Notes under the pieces: generated by a model
Databases searched by the model: none
What the model was told of the DNA's origin: nothing
The model's input: the letters and a program-made list of their open reading frames with translations, nothing else
Shown: positions 1 to 9,256 of the stretch, piece after piece
Layout of the letters: each line of letters opens with the position of its first letter
Position numbering within the stretch: the stretch's first letter is position 1
DNA from: Desulfobacula sp.
GTDB lineage: Bacteria; Desulfobacterota; Desulfobacteria; Desulfobacterales; Desulfobacteraceae
Direction: 5' to 3'
DNA: 64,000 nucleotides
Assembly: GCA_028280105.1 (NCBI GenBank)
Contig: JANQML010000031.1
Coordinates: 1-64,000, forward strand
Position numbers and translations under genes: made by a program

Positions 1-346
1 TGATGAGGTCTTAAAAGCGCCTTTAAATTCAAAGCTTTTGTTGTATCGTCAACTGATTTCATCTTTTATGATAAAATTTTTATGCAACGTTGAGGTTTAT
101 TTTGATACAGGGCAAACGCCTGTAGAATTGTCACGTTTTTCTGATCATTCATAATATTAAATACTTAGCTCTCTGTTAAAAAAATATCTGCGCTTGCCTT
201 CATCCTGTAACCATCTGAAATCATTTATACTGATTTTTACATGCAAAGACCCTGTATTTTAATATACAAATTAAAATAGTATACAACCCCTTGCATAAAG
301 AGTTTGAAATAAAAATATCGTTTTCATGGCTGTTGCATCGTAACGC
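1..346. other. Intergenic stretch without a recognisable gene
   Basis: This AT-rich left edge lies downstream of the PilS-like kinase gene on the minus strand. I see no convincing coding sequence in either direction. The only structure I notice is a 9-bp inverted repeat made only of A and T (255-263 against 270-278, loop of six bases). It could fold after the kinase gene but has no U-run, so I do not call it a terminator. A pilR-like response regulator gene, often found next to pilS, is not in this stretch. Confidence 0.5.
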
Positions 347-1648
347 TTACTTTTTCACAGAATCGACGGCCGGAAAAATGATGGTAAAAAGGGTTCCTTT
401 GCCCGGGGTGGATTCAAAATCGATCACCCCATTATACGTATCTGTCAACCGGTGGATAATAGCCAGTCCAAGGCCGGTTCCGTCCGGCTTTGTGGTATAG
501 AACGGATCAAAGATATGGCGCGCCTGATCAGAGGAGATCCCCTGCCCCGTATCTTTGATCGTTAAATATACCCGGTTGTTACGTGATCTGTACAGCCGGA
601 TCGTAACACGCCCGGATACCGGAATCGATTGAGCGGCATTGGTTAATAAATTCCAAAGAATCTGCTTAAAGTGCGACGGATCGATAAAAACGCGGCAGTC
701 CGGTTTCATATGGGTTGAGAACTCAACCTTACCGCTCCATACCGGATCATTGGAAAATAATTCCACGATCTCCTCTATCATCTCGGACAAAACAGTTTCA
801 CATGCCTTATCCTTACGCGGCTTGGAAAACAACCGAATATTATTAACAATATCTTTGAGCCGGTCCGTTTCCCTCAGAATAATCTGCATCAGCTTGTCTT
901 CGTACGATCCGGGTTTTGTATCCTCGTGCAGCAACTGGATAGAACCGGACAGCGAAGCCAGCGGATTCTTTACCTCATGGGCAATCCCTGAAATTATTTC
1001 ATCTATGGCCTCCATTTTTTCAACCCGCTTCAAATGCGTTTGAGTGATCTTTAAATCCTGTTTGGCGACTTTAAGCTGCAACGAAAGAATACCGCTTAAG
1101 ATCGCAACGGCAAAACAGGCCAGAATCACAATCACGATCCGGTAAATAATATGGCTTTCATCAAGGGTGGCTGAAAGGTCGGTCCCGTTGCGGAGCGGTG
1201 TGATCAACCCGTAATATTCCAACTTGATTAAAACCGCATACTGCAGACTGGATAAGGTGGCGATAATCATGCCGCCCTTTTGAAGCAATAACATGGCCGA
1301 ATAGATAATGACGACCAGGTAGAGAAAGGTAAAGATTGAATCATAACTGCCCGTAACAAAGATAATCGCTGTGACGATAACGGTATCCAGACAGGTCTGG
1401 AAAAAAGCAAGAATAAGATACTTATCCGTCCAGTTGAGCCAGTACAGATATACGATGGATAGAACAAGAATAAAGGCGGCAATATTGTACAGGGTTAAAA
1501 ACGGCTGTGAAAAAAACGACAAATGCTGTTGAGACGTAAACAGGAGACCGGACACGATGAGCATAACGGCAAAACATGCCCGTAACAGAATCAGCCATCG
1601 AATCTGGGATTTTAAATCAGATTCTCCTTTTACGTCTTGAACCGTCAC
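347..1648 (-). CDS. pilS: PilS-like membrane histidine kinase
   Basis: This 433-residue sensor kinase has about six hydrophobic segments between residues 18 and 190, and no recognisable PAS domain. The cytoplasmic part has a HisKA motif with the phospho-accepting histidine at about residue 224 in GIAHEVKNPL, then an HATPase domain with N, G1 (DTGQGI) and G2 (GTGLGL) boxes. This is the layout of PilS, which with PilR controls type IV pilin transcription. The GTG start lies two bases after the pilC stop, so the two genes are probably co-transcribed and coupled. PilR is not in the window, so the assignment rests on topology and the pilC neighbour. A generic NtrB-family kinase remains possible. 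Confidence 0.75.
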   Translation of the reverse strand: MTVQDVKGESDLKSQIRWLILLRACFAVMLIVSGLLFTSQQHLSFFSQPFLTLYNIAAFILVLSIVYLYWLNWTDKYLILAFFQTCLDTVIVTAIIFVTGSYDSIFTFLYLVVIIYSAMLLLQKGGMIIATLSSLQYAVLIKLEYYGLITPLRNGTDLSATLDESHIIYRIVIVILACFAVAILSGILSLQLKVAKQDLKITQTHLKRVEKMEAIDEIISGIAHEVKNPLASLSGSIQLLHEDTKPGSYEDKLMQIILRETDRLKDIVNNIRLFSKPRKDKACETVLSEMIEEIVELFSNDPVWSGKVEFSTHMKPDCRVFIDPSHFKQILWNLLTNAAQSIPVSGRVTIRLYRSRNNRVYLTIKDTGQGISSDQARHIFDPFYTTKPDGTGLGLAIIHRLTDTYNGVIDFESTPGKGTLFTIIFPAVDSVKK

Positions 1649-1650
1649 TT

Positions 1651-2862
1651 TTAGTTGATGGCGCCGGCCATTGTAAAAATCGGAAGATACATGGCAATGA
1701 CCAGCCCGCCGATCACCACGCCTAAAAAAACCAGCATAAACGGTTCGATCATGTCTGTCAGATTTTTAACCGCCTGATCCACCTCTTCATCATAAAAGTC
1801 GGCAATTTTCTCCATCATGGAATCCAACGCACCGGTTGATTCACCAACGGCAATCATCGAACAGACCATTGACGGGAAAACCCCTGATTCAAGCAGAGGG
1901 TCCGCCATGGACCGCCCTTCGGAAATACCGATTTTAACGTCCTGAATGGCAAACTCGACTGTTTTGTTTCCCGATGTTTTTGCCACAATATCAAGGGTTT
2001 CAAGAATGGATACCCCGCTTGAAATCATGGTACTGGTCGTTCTCGTAAATTTTGCCACTGCCACTTTACGGATTAAAATACCGACAACCGGCAATCGGAG
2101 AAAAAAATCATCCAATAAAATCCGGCCTTTTTCCGTGTTGTAAATCCGCTTAAAAATAAAACCAAAAATAAAGATGCCGCCGATAATCCATCCGATATTT
2201 GAAATGGTAAAATTACTCATGGCAATAACCATCAGGGTGGGTGCCGGAAGTGCGGCGCCGAAATCGGCAAACATTTCTGAGAAGACCGGAATAACGAAAA
2301 CAAGTATAATTGCCACAACAATCGCGGCAACGATCAGGGTGATGATCGGATAGGTCATCGCCCCTTTGACCTGCCGCTTGAGTTTGGCCATCTTTTCCAT
2401 ATAGCTGGACAGGCGTTTTAAAATAACGTCCAGGATACCGCCGGCTTCACCCGCAGCCACCATATTGATGAACAATTCGTTAAAGACCTTTGGAAACTTT
2501 TTCAATGCATCGGCAAAGGTTTCACCGGATTCAACCGATTCTTTAATTTTCTTCAGATTCTTTTTAAAAGTGGGATTTTCCTGCTGGGACTGAAGGATAT
2601 CCAGACATTGCAAAAGGGGAAGGCCTGCGTCGATCATGGTTGAGAACTGCCTGGAAAAGATGATGACATCCGTTTCTTTGACCTTGGGTTGAAGAAAGGC
2701 AACATTCTCAAAAAGGTCTTTGGGTTTTTTCTTTATTTTACCTGCCGTTATCTTTCTGCGTTGAAGGCTGTGCCTGACCTGGTCAACAGATTCGGCCTCC
2801 ATCTCGCCTTTAACCTTTCTTCCTTTTGGGTTTTTCCCCTTCCAAATATAAGTATCGGGCAT
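1651..2862 (-). CDS. pilC: Type IV pilus inner-membrane assembly protein PilC
   Basis: This 403-residue protein of the GspF/PilC family is the inner-membrane platform protein of type IV pili and type II secretion. Two T2SF domains are visible, with the diagnostic FSRQFSTMIDAGLPLLQCL near residue 70 and GEAGGILDVIL in the first, and AVGESTGALDSMM in the second. Each is followed by strong hydrophobic segments, and the C terminus ends in a membrane helix. The ATG at 2862 is preferred over a TTG one codon upstream because AAGGAAAT sits in a good ribosome-binding position. It heads a two-gene unit with the PilS-like kinase. The matching ATPase PilB is probably the gene at 40478-42682, so the pilus genes are scattered. 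Confidence 0.9.
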   Translation of the reverse strand: MPDTYIWKGKNPKGRKVKGEMEAESVDQVRHSLQRRKITAGKIKKKPKDLFENVAFLQPKVKETDVIIFSRQFSTMIDAGLPLLQCLDILQSQQENPTFKKNLKKIKESVESGETFADALKKFPKVFNELFINMVAAGEAGGILDVILKRLSSYMEKMAKLKRQVKGAMTYPIITLIVAAIVVAIILVFVIPVFSEMFADFGAALPAPTLMVIAMSNFTISNIGWIIGGIFIFGFIFKRIYNTEKGRILLDDFFLRLPVVGILIRKVAVAKFTRTTSTMISSGVSILETLDIVAKTSGNKTVEFAIQDVKIGISEGRSMADPLLESGVFPSMVCSMIAVGESTGALDSMMEKIADFYDEEVDQAVKNLTDMIEPFMLVFLGVVIGGLVIAMYLPIFTMAGAIN

Positions 2863-2995
2863 CAAAATTTCCTTAAGATAAACTTTTAAATCGGAGTCGG
2901 CTTGCCAGGGCTGCTTTTCAGCCCCGTACCATTTGTAAAATACAGACAGATATACTATATAAATTTTATTAATCGATTACAACAGGAGTTATTCG

Positions 2996-5671
2996 TTGGC
3001 AAAAAAAAACAGATTCATCACAGCCGATACTATTATTACCAGTCACGTTAATGCCGATTTTGATGCCATAGCCGCTATGCTGGCGGCCCAGAAACTCTAC
3101 CCGGATTCGGTCATCATCTTCCCGGGCTCACAGGAGAAAAACCTTCGGGATTTTTTTATCAGCGCCACCAGCTACCTGTTTAACATGGCGGAACCGTCCT
3201 CCATTGATTTTTCAGCCACCCGCCGTCTTGTGGTGGTGGATACCCGTCAGAAAAACAGGCTTCCCCACGTGGCACGACTTTTAGAGAAAACCGATCTGGT
3301 CATCCATATCTATGACCACCATCCGCCGATGAAAGGCGATGTAAAAGGGGAAATTGAAGTCATTGAAATGACCGGTTCGACCACGGCGATTCTCTGCCGG
3401 ATCATGCAGGAAAAAAACATACGCCCCTCACCGGAAGAGGCCACGATTATGGCCATGGGGATTTATGAAGATACGGGTTTGTTTACTTACACATCCACGA
3501 CTACCCAGGATTTTGAACAGGCCGGATTTCTTTTATCTGCCGGTGCCAGCCTGGAAACCGTCGTTCAGATGGTGGTAAAGGAAATTAAATCTGAACAGGT
3601 TGCCTGGCTCAATGAACTGCTCAATGAGATGAATATGCATAAGATTAACGGAATGGATATCCATGTATCGGTGATCTCATCGCCTTCCTATATTACCGAT
3701 CTGGCCACCATTGTTCAAAAAGTGGTGCGGATGGAAAACCTGGATATCTTTTTTGCCGTTGTCCTCATGGGCAACAAAATCCATATCATTGCCCGGAACC
3801 GCCTTCCTGAAGTGGATGTGGGAAAAATACTGGGGCATTTCAACGGCGGCGGTCATCCATATGCGGCCTCGGCAAAAGTGGACCAGCAGACACTTGCCCA
3901 GGTGGAATTCAGACTGATCGAATTGTTACAAAAAGAGATTAAGACCATTCAGATTGCCAAAAACCTGATGTCTTCGCCTGCCATCACGATTTCACCCCGC
4001 AACTCCTGTAAGGAAGCCGGATCAAAAATGACCCAGTATAACATTAACACCCTTCTGGTGGTCGATCCGGAACAAAACATCTACCAGGGCTATATCTCCC
4101 GTCAGATCGTTGAAAAAGCGCTTTTCCATCAATTGTCCCATCTGCCGGTTGAGGACTACATGAACGTTGAAACCGGCTCTGTCGGGTCGGATGCGGATGT
4201 TTCACAGATTGAAACCATACTCATTGAAGGTAAAAACCGTATTCTGCCGGTGATTGACAACGGCCAGATCCGTGGAGTGATCACCCGATCCGATTTACTG
4301 AATTACCTGGTTCAACACAACAAGGCGTTAAACCGGAATGAGACCGAGCTGGGTATTCGCAGAAATGTAAAAAAACGGCAGATCGAAAATATTCTTTACC
4401 AGCGTCTGGATACCCGCACCAGAGAACTGCTGGAAAATATCGGACGCATCGGCCATGAGCTATCATACAATACGTATGTGGTGGGCGGATTTGTCCGGGA
4501 TCTTTTATTGAGCAGGCCTGTGGAGGATGTGGATATCGTGGTCGAAGGAGACGGCATTGCCTTTGCCAGGGTGTATGCTCAAAATGAAGGCTGCCGGGTC
4601 AATACATTTAAAAAGTTCGGCACTGCCGTGATTATCTATCCGGATAATTTTAAAATCGACGTGGCCTCGGCCCGCCTGGAATACTATCAGACCCCTGCTG
4701 CACTGCCCATCGTTGAAAAGAGCTCGATCAAACGGGATCTGGCCAGAAGGGATTTCACCATCAACACACTGGCCATCAGTCTGAATCCGGATAATTTCGG
4801 TACCATGATCGATTACTTCGGAGCCAACCGGGATCTCAAGGATAAAACCATCCGAACCATTCATAATTTAAGCTTTGTGGAGGATCCCACGCGCATTTTC
4901 CGGGCCATTAAATTTTCAAACCGGTTTGGATTCAACATCGGCAAGGTCACATCCAATTTAATCAAAAATGCCGTCAAAATCGATTGTTTTAAAAATCTAA
5001 GCGGGCTCCGGGTACTGAATGAGCTGAAACAGATTTTCGAAGAAGACAATCCCATTCCAGCCATAAAAAGCCTTGAATCCTACGGACTTGAAAAGGTCAT
5101 TCATCCGAATCTGGATATCATACCCAAAACATACCAATTGCTTGAATCGGTTAACAAGATCCTGTCCTGGCACGACCTGCTTTACACCAATGAACCGTAC
5201 CCAAGATGGTCTGTCTATTTCATGGCACTTTTAAACCGATGCTCCTACACCGTTTCAAAAGAGATCTGCGCCCGGTTAAACGTTCCGTTAAAAGAACGGG
5301 ATCTGTTTTTAGCCCGCCGGTATACGGCAGAAAAAAAATTATCCATGATTGAAACATCCGACGGATACACAAAGCAGGAGATCTACTGGGTGCTGATCCA
5401 TTTTAAAACCGAATATATTCTTTATATGATGGCATTAACGGGAAATGAAAAAATCCGGAAAGACATATCCAATTTTTATACCCGTCATAGAAAAATCCAG
5501 CCGGTGATCAAGGGAAAAGATCTGCTGGAGCTCGGTTTGAAGCCCGGTCCGGTCTTCACCCGGATTTTAAATCAGGTGGTAAACGCCAAATTAGACAACA
5601 GATTAAAAACCCGGAAAGAGGAACTTGATTTTGCCGTCCAATATGCCCGAACACACAAACTTATTGATTAA
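2996..5671 (+). CDS. DHH phosphoesterase-CBS-tRNA nucleotidyltransferase fusion (CCA- or A-adding)
   Basis: This 891-residue three-part fusion begins with a DHH/DHHA1 phosphoesterase of about 310 residues (DFDAIAAML, the DTR motif and DHHPP, then a GGGHPYAAS motif). A CBS pair follows at about 320-440, and then a class II poly(A)-polymerase/tRNA nucleotidyltransferase with VVGGFVRDLLL and the metal-binding DVDIVV near residues 490-510. The family matures or repairs tRNA 3' ends. In deltaproteobacteria and cyanobacteria such fusions often act as A-adding enzymes with a separate CC-adding enzyme, but which activity applies here cannot be read from the sequence. The start is TTG, with AGGAG about eight bases upstream. 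TrpS follows on the same strand. Confidence 0.88.
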   Translation: MAKKNRFITADTIITSHVNADFDAIAAMLAAQKLYPDSVIIFPGSQEKNLRDFFISATSYLFNMAEPSSIDFSATRRLVVVDTRQKNRLPHVARLLEKTDLVIHIYDHHPPMKGDVKGEIEVIEMTGSTTAILCRIMQEKNIRPSPEEATIMAMGIYEDTGLFTYTSTTTQDFEQAGFLLSAGASLETVVQMVVKEIKSEQVAWLNELLNEMNMHKINGMDIHVSVISSPSYITDLATIVQKVVRMENLDIFFAVVLMGNKIHIIARNRLPEVDVGKILGHFNGGGHPYAASAKVDQQTLAQVEFRLIELLQKEIKTIQIAKNLMSSPAITISPRNSCKEAGSKMTQYNINTLLVVDPEQNIYQGYISRQIVEKALFHQLSHLPVEDYMNVETGSVGSDADVSQIETILIEGKNRILPVIDNGQIRGVITRSDLLNYLVQHNKALNRNETELGIRRNVKKRQIENILYQRLDTRTRELLENIGRIGHELSYNTYVVGGFVRDLLLSRPVEDVDIVVEGDGIAFARVYAQNEGCRVNTFKKFGTAVIIYPDNFKIDVASARLEYYQTPAALPIVEKSSIKRDLARRDFTINTLAISLNPDNFGTMIDYFGANRDLKDKTIRTIHNLSFVEDPTRIFRAIKFSNRFGFNIGKVTSNLIKNAVKIDCFKNLSGLRVLNELKQIFEEDNPIPAIKSLESYGLEKVIHPNLDIIPKTYQLLESVNKILSWHDLLYTNEPYPRWSVYFMALLNRCSYTVSKEICARLNVPLKERDLFLARRYTAEKKLSMIETSDGYTKQEIYWVLIHFKTEYILYMMALTGNEKIRKDISNFYTRHRKIQPVIKGKDLLELGLKPGPVFTRILNQVVNAKLDNRLKTRKEELDFAVQYARTHKLID

Positions 5672-5736
5672 ATGGTTGAATTCATGATAGAGCCAATCAT
5701 TTGTTTGTAACCAGGACCTTTCAGAAAGATATCAAT

Positions 5737-6747
5737 ATGAAAAATGCAGATTTTTTAACCGGCATCACAACCAGCGGCACCCCCCATCTGGGCAACTATG
5801 TGGGGGCGATCCGGCCGGCCGTGGAGACCAGTAAGAACAAAGAACTGGTCTCCTATTATTTTCTTGCCGATTACCACTCTTTGATTAAAAACCATGACCC
5901 CGGATTGAGGAGACAATCCACGCTTGAAATCGCGGCAGCATGGATCGCCCTGGGTCTTGATTATAAAAACTGCATCTTTTACCGCCAGTCCGATATTCCT
6001 GAAATACCCGAGCTGACATGGATATTGACCAGTCTGTCCGCCAAAGGACTGATGAACCGGGCCCACGCGTATAAAGCGGCCGTTGCGCAAAACCAGGCAG
6101 ATGAACACAAAGATCCGGACAAGGGTATTACCATGGGATTGTTTTCATATCCCGTCCTCATGGCAGCCGACATTTTGATGTTCAACGCCGCAAAGGTGCC
6201 GGTGGGCAGAGACCAGGTCCAGCACCTTGAGATGACAAGGGATATTGCCGCACGATTTAACCATGTTTACAAAAAGCTGTTCATTCTTCCTGAAGTGGTT
6301 GTGGATGAGGACTCTGCCGTATTATCCGGCCTGGACGGACGTAAAATGAGCAAAAGCTACAACAATTATATCCCCCTTTTTGATACGGAAAAACGGCTGA
6401 GAAAGATGGTTATGAAAATCAAAACCAATTCCCTGGGGCCGGACGAACCCAAGGATCCGGAAACCTGTACGCTCTTTTCCATCTATAACGCCTTTGCCAC
6501 CCGTGAGGAAACCCGGGCAATGGAAAAAAAATACCGGGAAGGAATTGCATGGGGAACCGCCAAACAGGAGCTGTTTGAATATATCAATGCCATCCTGGAA
6601 GGTCCGAGAAAGCAATATGAGGAACTGATCAAAAATCCGGGTGATATTGAAGCCATCCTTCAGCAGGGTGCTGAAAAAGCCAGATCCTTTTCTGTCCCCT
6701 TTCTGGATAAAATCAGAAAGGCGATCGGGATTGCCTCACTGGGTTAA
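5737..6747 (+). CDS. trpS: Tryptophanyl-tRNA synthetase
   Basis: This 336-residue class I aminoacyl-tRNA synthetase charges tRNA-Trp with tryptophan. The HIGH-type signature is PHLGNYVG at residues 16-23 and the KMSKS loop is GRKMSKSYNN at about residue 203, both in the TrpS context. I chose the ATG at 5737 because it places TGITTSGTPHLGN at the usual distance from the N terminus. An upstream TTG at 5701 would add an unlikely 12-residue tail. The 3' end overlaps the convergent pseudouridine synthase gene by 12 bases. Confidence 0.95.
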   Translation: MKNADFLTGITTSGTPHLGNYVGAIRPAVETSKNKELVSYYFLADYHSLIKNHDPGLRRQSTLEIAAAWIALGLDYKNCIFYRQSDIPEIPELTWILTSLSAKGLMNRAHAYKAAVAQNQADEHKDPDKGITMGLFSYPVLMAADILMFNAAKVPVGRDQVQHLEMTRDIAARFNHVYKKLFILPEVVVDEDSAVLSGLDGRKMSKSYNNYIPLFDTEKRLRKMVMKIKTNSLGPDEPKDPETCTLFSIYNAFATREETRAMEKKYREGIAWGTAKQELFEYINAILEGPRKQYEELIKNPGDIEAILQQGAEKARSFSVPFLDKIRKAIGIASLG

Positions 6748-7440
6748 CCCCTTTAAACCTTTTATCTCATCCGGATTCAGATACCGCCATCGGCCCGGTT
6801 TCAACCGGCCGATCCGGATATTTGCCATACGGACCCGCTCAAGCCGGACAACCGTATTGCCGGTCTGTTTCACCATTTTACGGATTTGCCGGTTGAGCCC
6901 CTGTTTGAGTATAATTTTAAATCTGTTCTCAGATATCCGGTTAACCCGTGACCTGCGCGTTTTTTGATTGTCTATCATCATCCCGTCAGCCATTTTTTTT
7001 AACGCAGCGTCGGATATGGGACGCCCGGTGGCCACCAGGTACTCTTTCTCATGGTCATAGGAAGGGTGGGATAACCGGTTGTGCAGATCACCGTCATTGG
7101 TCATCAACAAAAGGCCGGTGGAATCTTTATCCAGCCGGCCAATGGGGTAAATCCGCTCCTCAATGTCGATCAGGTCCAGAATGATACGGCTTTTTTTTTG
7201 CCGGGAGCAGGATGTTACAACCCCTTTGGGCTTATTCACGGCAATATATATTTTTTTATCTTCCAGTTTCAACCGGACCGGCCGGTTATCAAAAAGGACC
7301 CGGTCGTTTTCCACATCGACCCGGGTTCCCAATGTGGTAATGACCGTATCATTCACACGGACTTTACCGTCCCGTATATATTCTTCGGCTTTTCGTCTTG
7401 AGCAGATGCCTGCATGGGCCAGATATTTTTGAAGCCGCAT
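6736..7440 (-). CDS. RsuA/RluB-family rRNA pseudouridine synthase
   Basis: This 234-residue enzyme isomerises a specific uridine in ribosomal RNA. An S4 RNA-binding domain covers the first 60 residues (MRLQKYLAHAGICSRRKAEE). The catalytic domain follows, with the aspartate in GRLDKDSTGLLLMTNDG and the later motif GLNRQIRKM. Length and motifs fit RluB/RluE/RluF/RsuA, but I cannot tell which rRNA position is modified. The gene lies just downstream of argJ on the same strand, with only two bases between them, so the two are probably co-transcribed. It converges on and overlaps the trpS end. Confidence 0.9.
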   Translation of the reverse strand: MRLQKYLAHAGICSRRKAEEYIRDGKVRVNDTVITTLGTRVDVENDRVLFDNRPVRLKLEDKKIYIAVNKPKGVVTSCSRQKKSRIILDLIDIEERIYPIGRLDKDSTGLLLMTNDGDLHNRLSHPSYDHEKEYLVATGRPISDAALKKMADGMMIDNQKTRRSRVNRISENRFKIILKQGLNRQIRKMVKQTGNTVVRLERVRMANIRIGRLKPGRWRYLNPDEIKGLKGLTQ

Positions 7441-7442
7441 CG

Positions 7443-8612
7443 CTAGGTCCGGTAGTCTGCATTTATTTTTACATAATTTTCACTAAAATCACAAAAGAGA
7501 TAGTGATCCGTGTATTCGCCCAAATTCAAATTAAGTTCGATCAGAATCTGATCCTGTTTCATGATCTGTGCCGTTCTCTTTTCCGCATCAGGCCCCAGCC
7601 ATTGGCCGCCATGAACCAAGGCCTCTTTGTCGAACAACAGATCCAGCGTGTCCGGATTGATCCTGGCACCGGATCGTCCGGCCGCTGCAACGATTCTGCC
7701 CCAGTTCGGATCTTCGCCGTATATGGCGGTCTTAACCAGATTGGAATGGGCAACGGCTTCACATGCCTTGTATGCATCTGCTGCAGAGGCCGCACCGTTC
7801 ACCTTTATTTCAACCAGTTTTGTGGCACCCTCCCCGTCCTTAACAATCTTTTTGGCCAGCTCAAGGCAGACCTCATCAAGAACCGACTGAAAAACGGATA
7901 GAGACGATTCAGATCGGATGCTCACCTTTGAACATCCGCTGGCCAGAGCCAAAAGGGTATCGTTGGTACTGGTATCCCCGTCCACCGAGATCCGGTTGAA
8001 TGATTTTTCATTGGCAACGGTCAGCACCTGCTTGAGTGCCGGACCGGATATGGCCACGTCTGTACAGAGATATGCCAGCATGGTGGCCATATCCGGCCGG
8101 ATCATACCCGACCCTTTGGCAATACCGGTGATCTCAAACGGGTGTCCGTCAATCTCACCGTTACGGGTAACGATTTTCCGGCAGGTATCTGTCGTTAAGA
8201 TGGCATCGGCAAAATCTTCGACAATGCCGCTGTCAAGGGCCTGTTTCAGCGCCGGTATCCCGGTTGTAAATTTATCCATGGGAAGGGGGGCACCGATCAC
8301 ACCGGTTGAAGAGACCATGACCTGTTCGACTGAAATACCGAATGCCTCGGCAACGAGACGGGAACAGGTCTTGGCATCATCCATTCCCCTTTGACCGGTA
8401 AAGCAGTTAGCGTTTCCGGAATTGACCAGGACGGCCTGGCAGGAACCGTCTTGAATCCGCTCTTTCCCGAGGATAACAGGAGCGGCAATCACCTTATTTT
8501 TTGTAAAAAGGGCGGCTGCCGTACACGGAGAGGTGCTGAAAATAATCCCCAGATCTCTTTGTTTGTCTGTCTTGATTCCGGCAGATATGCCTGCAAACTG
8601 GAATCCTTTCAT
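7443..8612 (-). CDS. argJ: Bifunctional ornithine acetyltransferase/N-acetylglutamate synthase
   Basis: This 389-residue ArgJ moves the acetyl group from N-acetylornithine to glutamate in cyclic arginine biosynthesis. It may also make N-acetylglutamate from acetyl-CoA. The self-cleavage and nucleophile motif is visible as PDMATMLAY, with the catalytic threonine at about residue 177. The alpha and beta parts are both present, including KDGEGATKLVEI and GEDPNWGRIVAA. The protein appears full-length. Other arg genes are not nearby. The upstream gap to the divergent marR gene is about 200 bases and should hold the argJ promoter, but I could not single one out. Confidence 0.95.
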   Translation of the reverse strand: MKGFQFAGISAGIKTDKQRDLGIIFSTSPCTAAALFTKNKVIAAPVILGKERIQDGSCQAVLVNSGNANCFTGQRGMDDAKTCSRLVAEAFGISVEQVMVSSTGVIGAPLPMDKFTTGIPALKQALDSGIVEDFADAILTTDTCRKIVTRNGEIDGHPFEITGIAKGSGMIRPDMATMLAYLCTDVAISGPALKQVLTVANEKSFNRISVDGDTSTNDTLLALASGCSKVSIRSESSLSVFQSVLDEVCLELAKKIVKDGEGATKLVEIKVNGAASAADAYKACEAVAHSNLVKTAIYGEDPNWGRIVAAAGRSGARINPDTLDLLFDKEALVHGGQWLGPDAEKRTAQIMKQDQILIELNLNLGEYTDHYLFCDFSENYVKINADYRT

Positions 8613-8749
8613 AAAACTGCCTCCATAATGTCCCGATCCGTTTATAAAGGGGTTGATTATAAAGCCGGAATCGATTCGTGTAAAGATTGAATCTTAAAAC
8701 ACAAATAAATCACAAGTTGTTTTAATTGGATGAATATTATCAGAATCCG

Positions 8750-8778
8750 TTGACACAAGGAGTAAAAGAGACAATAAT
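8750..8778 (+). promoter_or_regulatory. Sigma-70-type promoter of the marR-truA unit
   Basis: A perfect TTGACA (8750-8755) is followed after a 17-base spacer by AATAAT (8773-8778). It lies about 35 bases before the MarR start codon. This is a motif reading only. Confidence 0.6.
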
Positions 8779-8790
8779 TGCATGTGCAAT
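8777..8790. promoter_or_regulatory. Candidate MarR operator
   Basis: The perfect palindrome ATTGCATGTGCAAT overlaps the end of the -10 box and the likely transcription start of the marR promoter. TTGC-N4-GCAA cores are typical MarR-family operators, so I infer autorepression by the gene just downstream. Confidence 0.55.
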
Positions 8791-8812
8791 CATTAATTTT
8801 TAAAAGGCAGAT

Positions 8813-9256
8813 ATGGATTCAACAGATATTGATAATTTTCTTGAAAGCTGTCTCTTCTTTAACACCAATGCCTTATCCAGATATTTATTAAAGATTGCAC
8901 AGCAACATTTTTCCGAACTCAACCTCTCTCCTGCCCATGCATCTTTGATGCTCATGGTATATGACAATCCGGGAATCAGCCCCAAATCACTGGCACACAC
9001 CCTGCACTTGACACCGTCTACCATTACCCGGTTTATTGACGCCCTGGTCAAAAAAGACCTTCTGATCCGGGAAACACGGGGAAAACTTGCCTTTATTTAC
9101 CCCAGCTTGAAAGGTCTGTCACTAAAACCCGCCATTGCCAAAGCCTATAAACGTATGTATGAGGACTACACTCAAATTCTGGGTAAACAGGCGACCCATC
9201 AATTGAGCCTGTCCATTTTAAAAGCCAATCAAAGATTGTCCCAAGAATCGAAATAA
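8813..9256 (+). CDS. MarR-family transcriptional regulator
   Basis: This 147-residue protein has the MarR winged-helix layout. A helical N terminus is followed by a helix-turn-helix around residues 50-75 (ISPKSLAHTLHLTPSTITRFIDALVKKDLL), and a wing and C-terminal dimerisation helix come after. It starts at an ATG behind AAGG and a clear promoter, and a 14-bp palindrome at the promoter suggests it represses itself. The stop overlaps the truA start, so truA is co-transcribed with it, although a functional link is not obvious. The ligand and targets cannot be inferred. Confidence 0.82.
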   Translation: MDSTDIDNFLESCLFFNTNALSRYLLKIAQQHFSELNLSPAHASLMLMVYDNPGISPKSLAHTLHLTPSTITRFIDALVKKDLLIRETRGKLAFIYPSLKGLSLKPAIAKAYKRMYEDYTQILGKQATHQLSLSILKANQRLSQESK

